Assembly: GCF_022919575.1 (NCBI RefSeq)
Contig: NZ_CP095071.1
Location: 3,296,001 to 3,360,000 of the forward strand
DNA from: Gracilibacillus salinarum
GTDB taxonomy: Bacteria > Bacillota > Bacilli > Bacillales > Amphibacillaceae
Direction of reading: 5' to 3'
Length of the DNA stretch: 64,000 nt
How positions within the stretch are numbered: position 1 is the first letter of the stretch; every line of letters begins with the position of its first letter. The translations under genes were made by a program, and so were the position numbers. Positions 54,887 to 63,379 of this stretch are shown piece by piece. Below the pieces are notes generated by a model. The model was not told the origin of the DNA. It was given only the letters and a program-made list of their open reading frames with translations, and searched no databases.

Positions 54887-55897
54887 TTATTGATTGTCTA
54901 CTTTTACCAACAGTTTCCCAATATTATTACCCTCGAATAAATCAAGGAATGCATCTGGAATATTGTCGAAACCTTCTTTTATCGTTTCTTCGTATTTTAA
55001 CTTACCTTCTTGCAGCCATTGTGCAAGTGCTTTAGATCCTTCTGGAAATCTGTCAACGAAATCGTATAGAGTAAATCCTTGCATGCTCGCGCTTTTCTTG
55101 ATCAATGTCATTTGAATACGTGGTCCCGTGTCTTCACCTTCGATGTTGTATTTAGAAATTGCACCACATACAGAGATTCGGGCAAATTTATTTAAATTAG
55201 CATGAACTGCATCGGAAATTTCTCCACCAACATTATCAAAATACACATCAACGCCATTAGGGCAGGCTTTAGCGATATCTTGTTCTATATTGTTGGTAGT
55301 ATTGTAATTGATCGCTTCATCGAATCCTAATTCCTCTTTTAAGTACCTATTTTTTTCGTCAGTACCTGCAATGCCCACAACACGTGCACCTTTTATTTTG
55401 GCAATCTGACCAACGACTGAACCAACAGCACCTGCAGCTCCGGAGATAACGACTGTTTCTCCTTCTTTAGGCTTACCAATATCAAGTAATCCGAAGTATG
55501 CTGTTAAACCTGTCATACCTAAAATGCCTAAATGAGTAGAGATAGGTGCTATGTCTTTATCAATTGTACGAACTTCGTCTTCTTTTGCCGTATAATACGT
55601 TTGCCAGCCATAGCCGCCAAGGACAATATCACCTTGTGAAAATTTGTCAGAATTAGATTCTACTACTTCGCCAATTGTGCCACCGCCAAGTACATCATTT
55701 AACTCATACGGTGCTACATAAGATGGGGCATCGATCATTCTGCCACGCATATACGGATCAACAGATACGTATATCGTACGAATCAATACTTCTCCATTTT
55801 CCGGTTGTTTACTATCTGTTTCTACGAATTTAAATGTATCTTTATCAGGAGTACCTACTGGTCGCTTTGCTAATAGTATTTGTTTGTTTTTCGTCAT
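54887..55897 (-). CDS. yfmJ: NADP-dependent medium-chain oxidoreductase
   Basis: A 336-residue zinc-free MDR of the leukotriene B4 dehydrogenase/YfmJ type. Motifs are YVSVDPYMRGRM in the N-terminal part, LGILGMTGLTAYFGLLDIG and VVISGAAGAVGSVVGQIAKI (nucleotide binding), YFDNVGGEISDAV and the C-terminal GFDNIPDAFLDLFEGNNIGK. These enzymes reduce activated double bonds of alkenals or ketones. ATG 55897 has AGGAGTG six bases before it. Confidence 0.9.
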   Translation of the reverse strand: MTKNKQILLAKRPVGTPDKDTFKFVETDSKQPENGEVLIRTIYVSVDPYMRGRMIDAPSYVAPYELNDVLGGGTIGEVVESNSDKFSQGDIVLGGYGWQTYYTAKEDEVRTIDKDIAPISTHLGILGMTGLTAYFGLLDIGKPKEGETVVISGAAGAVGSVVGQIAKIKGARVVGIAGTDEKNRYLKEELGFDEAINYNTTNNIEQDIAKACPNGVDVYFDNVGGEISDAVHANLNKFARISVCGAISKYNIEGEDTGPRIQMTLIKKSASMQGFTLYDFVDRFPEGSKALAQWLQEGKLKYEETIKEGFDNIPDAFLDLFEGNNIGKLLVKVDNQ

Positions 55898-56119
55898 GTT
55901 TATCACTCCTATTTTTTACATAATGTCTTTCACTTACTTAAAGTAACAGAAATAAAAAGGAGAATAAAGCAACCTGCTCATCGTATTTGTCTATTTGGAA
56001 ATATGAACAAATGGAATATGCTTAGTAAAAGCTTCAGAGCTAAAGACAGCTATATATTGTGTGTTGTTTTTCGTATAAACCTACGTTTGTTAAGATTCTG
56101 TAAAGTTTTAATCAGTTCA

Positions 56120-56175
56120 TTGAAATAGATCTAATACATCTTATATACTTTCGATATCGAGATTAGATATCGAAA
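56120..56175 (+). promoter_or_regulatory. Promoter with PadR-type operator for padR-chrA
   Basis: TTGAAA (56120-56125), an 18-base spacer and TATACT (56144-56149) form the promoter. A perfect inverted repeat, TTTCGATATC and GATATCGAAA separated by seven bases (56149-56175), begins at the last base of the -10 and covers the start site. A PadR protein bound there would block transcription. Confidence 0.75.
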
Positions 56176-56200
56176 TCCATTATGACAAGGTAGTGATGAA

Positions 56201-56509
56201 ATGATGGAAGATAAGGTATTGCGAAAACTGTTCCTTGGATTTATTCATATCCATATTTTGCACCATGCAAAGGAGCAACCGGTTTATGGTGTGTGGATGG
56301 TGGATGAGTTGAAAGAACATGGTTATAACATTAGTTCCGGTACTCTTTATCCAATTTTACATTCGATGGATAAAGATGGGCTCTTAGAGAAGGAAGAGAA
56401 AAATGTAGAGGGAAAAATCAGAAAGTATTACTCTACTACGGATAAAGGAAATGAAGTTCTTAAAGAGGCAAAGAAAAAAGCCTATGAGTTGTTTAAAGAA
56501 ATAAATTAG
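56201..56509 (+). CDS. PadR-family regulator of chromate transporter
   Basis: A 102-residue winged-helix repressor of the small PadR group. The helix-turn-helix is around residues 35-60 (NISSGTLYPILHSMDKDGLL), followed by the wing (KIRKYYSTTDKG) and a C-terminal helix for dimer formation. It sits 19 bases before chrA in one operon with a palindromic operator upstream, so autoregulation is likely. PadR-ChrA pairs are known in Bacillaceae and Gram-positive chromate resistance loci; the inducer here is presumably chromate. The ribosome site before ATG 56201 is weak. Confidence 0.85.
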   Translation: MMEDKVLRKLFLGFIHIHILHHAKEQPVYGVWMVDELKEHGYNISSGTLYPILHSMDKDGLLEKEEKNVEGKIRKYYSTTDKGNEVLKEAKKKAYELFKEIN

Positions 56510-56528
56510 AAGAAGGAGGTGCCAATCA

Positions 56529-57719
56529 ATGTCTAATCCAAAAAGTAGATTTCAAATTCTGATGGAAATCTTATTTTCATCTACGAAATTAGGTCTGACC
56601 TCTTTTGGTGGACCAGTTGCACATTTAGCTTATTTCAAAGACGAATATATCGATCGTCGAAGATGGTTAGACGATCGAACGTATGCGGATATTATAGCTG
56701 TTTGTCAATTCCTTCCGGGTCCTGCTAGTAGCCAGGTAGGTATATCAATTGGTATGTTGCGGGGAGGAATACTTGGAGGTCTTGTCTCCTGGTTTGGATT
56801 TACCATACCATCAATCCTTGTCTTAGTTGTATTTGCATGGATGTATCAGACCTTTTCTTTAGAAGATGCCGGTTTCATCCATAGTCTAAAAATAGTTGCA
56901 GCAGCTGTTGTTTTACATGCATTAATCGGATTAGGTAAAAAATTAACACCTGATAAAACAAGACTGACAATAGCGGTAGTGGCTGCTGTCATCATGTTAT
57001 TGTATCCATCAGCATGGATGCAGATACTCATTATAATAGGTGCTGGTTTATTGGGGTTATCCTTATTTAAGCAGAAAGCAGAATCAAACGTACAGCCTCT
57101 GTCTATTAATATTTCGAAAAGGATGGGTTGGACTTCCTTAACAATTCTAATTAGTTTACTTATTAGTTTGCCTTTGTTGAATCGATTAGCAGATAACGCT
57201 TATCTTTACCTGTTTGATATATTTTTTAGAGTTGGTTCGTTGGTTTTTGGTGGCGGACATGTGGTTTTACCAATGATTGAGCGCGAAGTAGTTCCTGCTG
57301 GCTTGTTAACAGCCAATGAATTCCTGGCTGGATATGGAATGGCGCAAGCTGTCCCAGGTCCTTTGTTCACATTTTCCAGTTACCTTGGGACGATGATGGA
57401 AGGAATACCTGGAGCTGTCATAGCGACAATTGCAATATTTCTCCCCTCGTTCTTGCTAATAGTCGCAGCTCTTCCATTTTTGAATGATTTACGAAAACGC
57501 GCAAGCTTTCAAGGAATATTAATGGGGGTAAACGCCAGTGTAGTAGGAATCTTGTTAGCGGCATTTTATGATCCGGTAATAAGTAGTTCTATCTTTGACA
57601 CAACTGACTTCGCATTAGGTGTTATATTATTCGGCTTGTTAACTGTTTGGAAAGTACCAGCTTGGTTCATTGTGATAATTGGTGTGATAGGTGGATACCT
57701 TTTACAGGTGATCATGTAA
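56529..57719 (+). CDS. chrA: Chromate efflux transporter, long-chain CHR type
   Basis: A 396-residue membrane protein made of two similar CHR halves. The first has LGLTSFGGPVAHLAYFKDEY and QFLPGPASSQVGISIGMLRG; the second has FRVGSLVFGGGHVVLPMIER and AQAVPGPLFTFSSYLGTMM. These are the paired FGG and PGP motifs of ChrA. It exports chromate, reducing its toxicity. AAGAAGGAGG lies before the ATG. The fragment at the left edge of the window is a separate short-chain member. Confidence 0.92.
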   Translation: MSNPKSRFQILMEILFSSTKLGLTSFGGPVAHLAYFKDEYIDRRRWLDDRTYADIIAVCQFLPGPASSQVGISIGMLRGGILGGLVSWFGFTIPSILVLVVFAWMYQTFSLEDAGFIHSLKIVAAAVVLHALIGLGKKLTPDKTRLTIAVVAAVIMLLYPSAWMQILIIIGAGLLGLSLFKQKAESNVQPLSINISKRMGWTSLTILISLLISLPLLNRLADNAYLYLFDIFFRVGSLVFGGGHVVLPMIEREVVPAGLLTANEFLAGYGMAQAVPGPLFTFSSYLGTMMEGIPGAVIATIAIFLPSFLLIVAALPFLNDLRKRASFQGILMGVNASVVGILLAAFYDPVISSSIFDTTDFALGVILFGLLTVWKVPAWFIVIIGVIGGYLLQVIM

Positions 57720-57758
57720 TCAGAATTCAGCACGTTAGGAAGTGATAGCGATTAGCAC

Positions 57759-57815
57759 TTTATCACGGCGCTAACTGTCCGTAATACCTCTCCACTGATT
57801 GTAGTCTCACTTCAT
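57759..57815. repeat. TTTAT-bounded, bcr1-like repeat, internally deleted copy
   Basis: A 57-base version with TTTATCACGGCGCTAACTGT, CCGTAATACCTCTCCACTGA and TTGTAGTCTCACTTCAT. The right boundary has changed to TTCAT. It touches the start of the YnfA remnant. Confidence 0.65.
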
Positions 57816-57966
57816 TTTTGCGGGGCTAGCTGAAATTGGTGGAGGATTAGCCTTATACGGTGTGATTGTTCCATTTCAGAGCTTTCTTTCGTTCGGAAGA
57901 GTGTATCCCGCATATGGCAGTGTTTTTATTATAGTATCTGTTCTGTCTGGCAGATGTTTCTGTTAT
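57811..57966 (+). pseudogene. Remnant of a YnfA/UPF0060 small membrane protein
   Basis: The frame reads [12 protein letters not shown], then [20 protein letters not shown] and [15 protein letters not shown]. YnfA-family proteins have AGLxEIGGGY near the N-terminus and FGRVYAAYGGVFI near the C-terminus; here both are present but the middle third is missing and there is no start codon. The preceding bcr1-like copy may have arisen by insertion into this gene. From 57967 to 58020 nothing else was seen. Confidence 0.65.
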
Positions 57967-58020
57967 GTATTTTTGCCCACGTCAATAAAAAAAGGGAAAC
58001 AGAATCGCAAGCTTTTTTTA

Positions 58021-58055
58021 TTGACTATATAAGCAAATTGTTATATGGTTATATA
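58021..58055 (+). promoter_or_regulatory. Promoter and possible ArsR operator
   Basis: TTGACT (58021-58026), 17 bases and TATGGT (58044-58049). TTATATGGTTATATAC (58041-58056), an imperfect palindrome, overlaps the -10 and could bind ArsR. Confidence 0.5.
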
Positions 58056-58080
58056 CGAATAAAAAAAGAGGTGTCTTAAC

Positions 58081-58425
58081 ATGTTAAAAACAACGATGGA
58101 GATCGAAAAAGCGGCAATAATGTTGAAGCTGTTAGGTGATAAAACACGTTTGACAATGGTGAAACTGTTGGAACATAACGATTGTTGCGTATGCGAATTT
58201 GTGGAAATTTTCAATACCAGTCAGCCATCGATAAGTCAACACCTTCGAAAATTAAGAGACGTTGGGTTAGTGAAAGAAGAAAGAAGAGGTCAGTGGATTT
58301 TCTATTCACTGAACAAAAATAATGAGTATTATCCTTTTGTAGAACAACTTCTTATTCAACTACCTAATCAGGATCATAAATTAAAAGAACTAGAGGAAAA
58401 AGGAACACGCATTACGTGTTGTTAA
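58081..58425 (+). CDS. arsR: Arsenical resistance repressor
   Basis: A 114-residue ArsR/SmtB winged-helix repressor. The metal site lies at the start of helix 3, as the typical Cys cluster [13 protein letters not shown] (near residue 40); the DNA-reading helix is [21 protein letters not shown]-terminal CC pair may add ligands. It releases DNA on binding arsenite. First gene of arsRBC. RBS AAAGAGGTGTC precedes the ATG. Confidence 0.92.
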   Translation: MLKTTMEIEKAAIMLKLLGDKTRLTMVKLLEHNDCCVCEFVEIFNTSQPSISQHLRKLRDVGLVKEERRGQWIFYSLNKNNEYYPFVEQLLIQLPNQDHKLKELEEKGTRITCC

Positions 58426-58441
58426 TGGGAGGGGAAGAAAT

Positions 58442-59740
58442 TTGTCATCAATGGTCATACTTGCATCGGTAATCTTCATGGTCACGTTAGTATTCGTTAT
58501 TTGGCAACCAAAAGGATTATCGATAGGATGGTCTGCATGTGGCGGAGCCATCTTAGCGTTATTAGTAGGAGTAGTTGGATTTAATGATGTCCTGGAGGTT
58601 ACTGGGATTGTTTGGAACGCAACGCTTGCCTTTGTTGCAATCATACTTATTTCTTTGATTTTGGACGAAATTGGATTCTTTGAATGGGCGGCATTGCACA
58701 TGGCTAGGGCAGCTCAGGGTAATGGCGTCAAAATGTTCGTTTATGTCAGTTTGTTAGGAGCAGTTGTTGCCGCCTTTTTTGCGAATGATGGAGCGGCATT
58801 AATACTAACACCAATTGTACTTGCGATGGTTCGTAATTTGGATTTTCAAGAAAAAATGGTGTTTCCATTTATTATGGCCAGTGGTTTTATTGCGGATACA
58901 ACTTCTTTGCCATTAGTAGTCAGTAACTTAGTGAATATTGTATCAGCAGACTATTTCGGAATCGGATTTGTTGAATATGCGTCACGGATGATCATCCCGA
59001 ATCTATTCTCGCTGGCAGCAACGATTGTGGTTTTATTAATTTACTTTGGGAAAAGTATACCGAGAAAATATGACCTTAGTCAGTTAAAGGAGCCGGTTGA
59101 GGCAATTAAAGATACCAGAATGTTTCGTCTTTCATGGTATGTGCTTGGTATCCTGCTGATTGGTTACTTTGTAAGTGAATGTATTCAAGTGCCTGTGTCC
59201 ATTGTAGCTGGTATCATTGCTATTTTCTTTTTAATTATGGCTAGAAATAGTCCAGCAGTAAATACAAAATCAGTTGTCAAGGGTGCTCCATGGGAAATTG
59301 TGTTTTTCTCAATCGGTATGTATGTTGTCGTATTCGGTTTGAGAAATGCCGGACTTACTGACGTGTTAGCAAATGTTATTGAGGCAAGTGCAGAACAAGG
59401 GTTATTTATTGCAACGATTTCGATGGGCTTTATAGCTGCTATATTATCTTCCATTATGAACAACATGCCTACTGTGATGATTGATGCTATCGCTATTGCA
59501 GAAACGAATACTTCCGGTGTGATGAGAGAAGCGCTGATTTATGCCAATGTGATTGGCTCTGATTTAGGCCCGAAAATCACACCAATAGGTTCATTGGCTA
59601 CCTTATTATGGCTCCATGTATTATCACAAAAAGGGGTTAAAATATCATGGGGAACCTATTTTAAGACTGGAATTATATTGACGGTTCCGATTTTGTTTAT
59701 CACATTAGTAGGATTATTTGTCACACTACTCATTCTATAA
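58442..59740 (+). CDS. arsB: Arsenite efflux permease (ArsB type)
   Basis: A 432-residue membrane protein with about 12 TM helices, of the ArsB/NhaD ion transporter superfamily. Landmarks are [20 protein letters not shown] at the start, [39 protein letters not shown] and [17 protein letters not shown] with [20 protein letters not shown] near the end, all typical for ArsB. It extrudes arsenite. The TTG at 58442 is seven bases after GGGAGGGG; ATG 58451 is a possible alternative. 16 bases after arsR. Confidence 0.93.
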   Translation: MSSMVILASVIFMVTLVFVIWQPKGLSIGWSACGGAILALLVGVVGFNDVLEVTGIVWNATLAFVAIILISLILDEIGFFEWAALHMARAAQGNGVKMFVYVSLLGAVVAAFFANDGAALILTPIVLAMVRNLDFQEKMVFPFIMASGFIADTTSLPLVVSNLVNIVSADYFGIGFVEYASRMIIPNLFSLAATIVVLLIYFGKSIPRKYDLSQLKEPVEAIKDTRMFRLSWYVLGILLIGYFVSECIQVPVSIVAGIIAIFFLIMARNSPAVNTKSVVKGAPWEIVFFSIGMYVVVFGLRNAGLTDVLANVIEASAEQGLFIATISMGFIAAILSSIMNNMPTVMIDAIAIAETNTSGVMREALIYANVIGSDLGPKITPIGSLATLLWLHVLSQKGVKISWGTYFKTGIILTVPILFITLVGLFVTLLIL

Positions 59741-59759
59741 TAAAGGAGATTCATGAATA

Positions 59760-60179
59760 ATGTCTAAAAAAACAATCTACTTCTTATGCACAGGAAACTC
59801 ATGTCGAAGCCAAATGGCGGAAGGCTGGGCTAAACAACATCTAGGGGATGACTGGGAGGTTTACAGTGCTGGAATCGAGGCGCACGGATTAAACCCTAAT
59901 GCGGTGAAAGCCATGAATGAAGTCGGCATCGATATTTCTGACCAAAAGTCTGATATTATTGATTCGGAATTATTAAACAATGCAACATTAGCCGTAACAC
60001 TATGTGGGGATGCTGCAGATAAGTGTCCCATTACACCAACATCCGTAAAACGGGAACATTGGGGTTTTGATGACCCGGCGAAAGCAGAAGGAACAGAGGA
60101 AGAGAAATGGGAAGTATTCCAACGGGTGCGTGATGAAATAGGTGAAAGAATCCAGCAGTTTGCAGAAGCGGGAGAATAA
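59760..60179 (+). CDS. arsC: Arsenate reductase, thioredoxin-coupled
   Basis: A 139-residue enzyme with the low-molecular-weight phosphatase fold. The P-loop CTGNSCRS starts at Cys10, with Arg16; Cys82 and Cys89 ([10 protein letters not shown]) are the shuttle pair of the B. subtilis/S. aureus ArsC, in exactly the known positions. Reduces arsenate to arsenite, which ArsB exports. RBS AAAGGAG precedes the ATG; it follows arsB by 19 bases. Last gene of the operon. Confidence 0.97.
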   Translation: MSKKTIYFLCTGNSCRSQMAEGWAKQHLGDDWEVYSAGIEAHGLNPNAVKAMNEVGIDISDQKSDIIDSELLNNATLAVTLCGDAADKCPITPTSVKREHWGFDDPAKAEGTEEEKWEVFQRVRDEIGERIQQFAEAGE

Positions 60180-60221
60180 TTCAAGATTTTAATTGAATTT
60201 GCCTAACATGCCATAGAAGAT

Positions 60222-60266
60222 AGAACCCCTTTTGATCCATAGAAGTTCAAAAGGGTTCTTTTTTTT
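60222..60266 (+). terminator. Terminator of the arsRBC operon
   Basis: AGAACCCCTTTTGA and TCAAAAGGGTTCT pair around a 15-base loop; eight T follow. Confidence 0.88.
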
Positions 60267-60335
60267 ATAGGTTTAAAATATAGTACGGATTCCATAATAG
60301 AATCGAGCTTCCTCCTTTATGTGTGCAATTATGCA

Positions 60336-60878
60336 CTACCTTTCCAAATACCGATACAATGTAGATTTACTGATACCTGTTTTTGTTTTTATTTCAGCTA
60401 ATGTATAATTTTTACTTTGATACATACGAATTGCTTTTTTAACATTCTCATCTGCTTTTCTAGGTCTGCCTGAGTTAACTCCTTTTTCTTTCGCTTCGTG
60501 GAGTCCTTTTTTTGTTCTTTCACTAATCAAATCACTTTGAAAATGAAGTAAATGTTTTAACATCTCGGTAAAATAAATTCCTTTATCACTAGCTGTATCA
60601 ATACCTTCTTGAATAGACTGCAGATAGGCACCTTTCATTTCTAGCGTTTCTAGCAGCTCCATTAAATGTCTTGTTGAATCAGCAAAAATATACAGTTTGG
60701 TTACAACAATTATGTCATCTTTCTCTATACTGTTCATCATTTCTTGTAATTTTTCTCTTTTTTTTGCAAAAGAATGTTCTTCGGTGAAAATTTTCTTGCA
60801 ATTTATTCCGGACAAGTATGTGCTTTGAAACTCACAGTTATTGTCGTTATGATATGGTCTCATGTAGCCAATAATCAT
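60336..60878 (-). CDS. Serine recombinase-like protein without catalytic residues
   Basis: A 180-residue protein with the layout of a resolvase/invertase: an N-terminal domain to about 125, and a C-terminal HTH (YTLAEIKTKTGISKSTLYRY) after the GRPRKADE hinge. The usual YARVST start is MIIGYMRPYHNDNN here, so the nucleophile Ser is replaced by Tyr. The LDRLxRS motif has become LYIFADS, losing its Asp and Arg. It therefore probably cannot cut DNA but may still bind it, perhaps as a regulator. ATG 60878 follows AGGAGTGA; the GTG at 60887 lies inside that site. It follows the ars operon convergently. Confidence 0.8.
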   Translation of the reverse strand: MIIGYMRPYHNDNNCEFQSTYLSGINCKKIFTEEHSFAKKREKLQEMMNSIEKDDIIVVTKLYIFADSTRHLMELLETLEMKGAYLQSIQEGIDTASDKGIYFTEMLKHLLHFQSDLISERTKKGLHEAKEKGVNSGRPRKADENVKKAIRMYQSKNYTLAEIKTKTGISKSTLYRYLER

Positions 60879-61012
60879 CAAGTTCACTCCTAATTTTCCT
60901 TGTGCTATTCATCATAACATGTTTAAATTTTTTAAGAATAGTTCCTAAAAAGGGTTACTTTTTGGGAATATAAGTGATAGAATGTTTTTTGTTGGTTGAA
61001 AAAACATTACGA

Positions 61013-61030
61013 ATTTTGTTAAAACAAAAT
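61013..61030 (+). promoter_or_regulatory. Perfect inverted repeat before the SulP gene
   Basis: ATTTTGTT-AA-AACAAAAT, 20 bases before the ATG. It could be an operator or part of the leader; no convincing promoter was found next to it. Confidence 0.4.
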
Positions 61031-61049
61031 ATATAATTGAGGTGAAAAA

Positions 61050-62513
61050 ATGATACAAAATATAAAAAAACAATGGTTCTCTAATATTAGAGGCGATATT
61101 CTAGCTGGAATTGTTGTTGCTTTGGCTTTGATTCCTGAGGCAATTGCTTTTTCCATTATTGCAGGAGTCGATCCAATGGTAGGCCTGTACGCATCATTTT
61201 GTATTGCTGTAATCTTAGCTTTTGCTGGTGGAAGGCCTGGCATGATTTCTGCTGCGACCGGTGCAATGGCCTTGTTAATGGCTCCGTTAGTAAAGGAACA
61301 TGGACTTAATTATCTGTTAGCGGCAACTGTTTTAACGGGTATCATACAGGTATTATTTGGTGTGTTTAAAATTGCCAAAGTGATGAAGTTTATTCCTAGA
61401 GCGGTTATGATAGGTTTTGTAAATGCACTAGCTATCTTGATTTTTATGGCACAAGTTCCACATTTTATCGGTATTTCAACAATGACTTATGTGTTTGTTG
61501 CTATTACGTTATTAATTGTCTTTTTATTGCCTAGATTTATTAAAATCATACCAGCTCCATTAATTGCGATCATTGTATTAACTACAATTGCTATTTATTC
61601 TAACACAGATTTAAGAACAGTAGGAGATCTTGGAGCCATCACGCAATCATTACCAGAATTCTTTATTCCTAATATTCCTTTCACATTGGAAACGGTGATG
61701 ATTATTTTTCCTTTTTCGTTGGCTTTAGCTATTGTAGGATTATTGGAATCCTTGCTTACTTCATCTATTGTCGATGATATGACTGGAACAGATAGTGACA
61801 AAAATAAAGAAGCACGGGGACAGGGGATTGCCAACATTGTGACAGGATTCTTTGGTGGAATGGCAGGATGTGCCATGATCGGACAATCTGTTATTAATGT
61901 GAAATCAGGTGGACGAGGCAGATTATCTACTTTGATCGCTGGTCTGTTTCTAATGTTTCTAATTATTGTCCTGGGTGATCTTGTAGTTCAAATTCCAATG
62001 CCGGTGCTGGTCGGTATTATGATCATGGTCTCGATTGGAACATTTGATTGGTCTTCATTCTCTTATATAATCAAGGCGCCTAAGACAGATGCTGTCGTCA
62101 TGCTAGTGACAGTAGGGATAGTTGTAGCAACTCATGACCTTTCTAAAGGAGTTATTGTTGGAGTGTTGTTAAGTGCTATTTTCTTTGTAGCAAAGATTTC
62201 CCATTTGAAGGTGAAAGAGCACGTTAAAAATGATGTATATTGGTATAAAGTAGAAGGCCAATTGTTTTTTGCATCTGTAGAAAATTTTGTAGAATCGTTT
62301 GATTATCAACAAACGAACGGAAAGATTATGATCGACTTTTCAAATGCACATGTGTGGGACGACTCTGGTGTCGGAGCTATTGATAAAGTGGTTTTGAAAT
62401 ATCGTGAAAAAGGTAACGAAGTAGAGATAAAAGGTTTAAATTCTTCCAGTAAGAAAATGGTGGATAAATTAGCGATATACCATAATGGGGATGCAAAACT
62501 ATCTGCACACTAA
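61050..62513 (+). CDS. SulP-family anion transporter with STAS domain
   Basis: A 487-residue membrane protein. The SulP transporter part covers about 1-390, with [20 protein letters not shown] at the start, [20 protein letters not shown], and [20 protein letters not shown]. The C-terminal STAS domain (about 395-487) has [15 protein letters not shown] and [20 protein letters not shown]. SulP proteins carry sulfate, bicarbonate or other anions, often with Na+; the substrate is not clear. UspA follows 25 bases later, a pairing common in Bacillaceae. GAGGTG precedes the ATG. Confidence 0.92.
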   Translation: MIQNIKKQWFSNIRGDILAGIVVALALIPEAIAFSIIAGVDPMVGLYASFCIAVILAFAGGRPGMISAATGAMALLMAPLVKEHGLNYLLAATVLTGIIQVLFGVFKIAKVMKFIPRAVMIGFVNALAILIFMAQVPHFIGISTMTYVFVAITLLIVFLLPRFIKIIPAPLIAIIVLTTIAIYSNTDLRTVGDLGAITQSLPEFFIPNIPFTLETVMIIFPFSLALAIVGLLESLLTSSIVDDMTGTDSDKNKEARGQGIANIVTGFFGGMAGCAMIGQSVINVKSGGRGRLSTLIAGLFLMFLIIVLGDLVVQIPMPVLVGIMIMVSIGTFDWSSFSYIIKAPKTDAVVMLVTVGIVVATHDLSKGVIVGVLLSAIFFVAKISHLKVKEHVKNDVYWYKVEGQLFFASVENFVESFDYQQTNGKIMIDFSNAHVWDDSGVGAIDKVVLKYREKGNEVEIKGLNSSSKKMVDKLAIYHNGDAKLSAH

Positions 62514-62538
62514 TTCAAATGGGGAGGAGAGTGCTAGG

Positions 62539-62958
62539 ATGTACGAAAAAATTTTATTAGCGGTAGATGGATCTGAAAATTCGTTAAGAGCTGCGGATGA
62601 AGTGATTAAATTGGCTTCACTTGTAGAGGGCTGTTCCATTGAAGTTGTATATGTAGCTGATTTTTCTAAAGCCAAATCGGATATTTTACATTCAAAAGGG
62701 AAAGAAGAGCTCGAGGTTTCCCGAAAGAAAAAAATCCTGCCAATAGAAGAAATGTTGAAAGCACAAAATGTAGATTATCAGGCAATTTTTTTACATGGCG
62801 AGCCGGGCCCTACAATTGTAGATTATGCGAATCAACATAAATTTGATTTAGTTGTGATTGGAAGCCGAGGACTTAATGCTCTTCAGGAAATGGTCTTGGG
62901 AAGTGTAAGTCACAAAGTAATGAAACGAGTGAACTGTCCTGCTCTTATAGTAAAATAA
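62539..62958 (+). CDS. Universal stress protein (UspA family)
   Basis: A 139-residue cytosolic protein with the Usp fold: YEKILLAVDGSENSLRAADE at the start and the ATP-binding motif VIGSRGLNALQEMVLGSVSH at the end (G-2x-G-9x-G-S type), so an ATP-binding member. It lies in one operon with the SulP transporter, which suggests it adjusts transport to energy or stress state; this is inference. ATG 62539 is 10 bases after GGGGAGGAG. Confidence 0.92.
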   Translation: MYEKILLAVDGSENSLRAADEVIKLASLVEGCSIEVVYVADFSKAKSDILHSKGKEELEVSRKKKILPIEEMLKAQNVDYQAIFLHGEPGPTIVDYANQHKFDLVVIGSRGLNALQEMVLGSVSHKVMKRVNCPALIVK

Positions 62959-62965
62959 ACACATT

Positions 62966-63017
62966 AAAACAAATCGACTAATCCAGATACGTAAAGGTTA
63001 GTCGATTTGTTTTATTT
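62966..63017 (+). terminator. Terminator of the SulP-UspA operon
   Basis: AACAAATCGACTAA and TTAGTCGATTTGTT pair perfectly; TTTATTT follows. Confidence 0.88.
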
Positions 63018-63136
63018 AGAGAAAGAAACGATTTATTACATCATAAAATAAATCAATTTTTTTACAGTAAAATGCAGGAAGTAAAGACTCACTTATGGTA
63101 TCCTTATAAAAAATGTAAATTGTTAGGATGTTGTGC

Positions 63137-63304
63137 TTGGAAATGAAAAAGCTGGAATCCGAAATTCGTTCATTGCAAAGACAATTATATGCATTGGGTA
63201 GAGAGACAAATCAGTATTCGAGCGGGGAAATCCTGAAACTCAGTAAGCGATTAGATGAAAAAATCATCCTGCACCAAAAAATGCAACTAAGTAAAAAAGA
63301 ATAG
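63137..63304 (+). CDS. Spo0E-like aspartyl-phosphate phosphatase, 55 residues
   Basis: A two-helix peptide with (M)EMKKLESEIRSLQRQLYAL, then SSGEILKLSKRLDEKIILHQ. The second helix carries the Spo0E signature (S-x-x-LD-x-x-I), here LSKRLDEKI. Spo0E proteins dephosphorylate Spo0A~P and delay sporulation. TTG 63137 has TTAGGA eight bases upstream; ATG 63143 is an alternative. It is a single gene just before the GAF-domain regulator. Confidence 0.75.
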   Translation: MEMKKLESEIRSLQRQLYALGRETNQYSSGEILKLSKRLDEKIILHQKMQLSKKE

Positions 63305-63379
63305 ATTTTTGTCAAACCCTGTCATAGTCGTCTGAATTCCGTTATACTTTCATTAACAGCAGCAATGAGGAGGAAGTGC

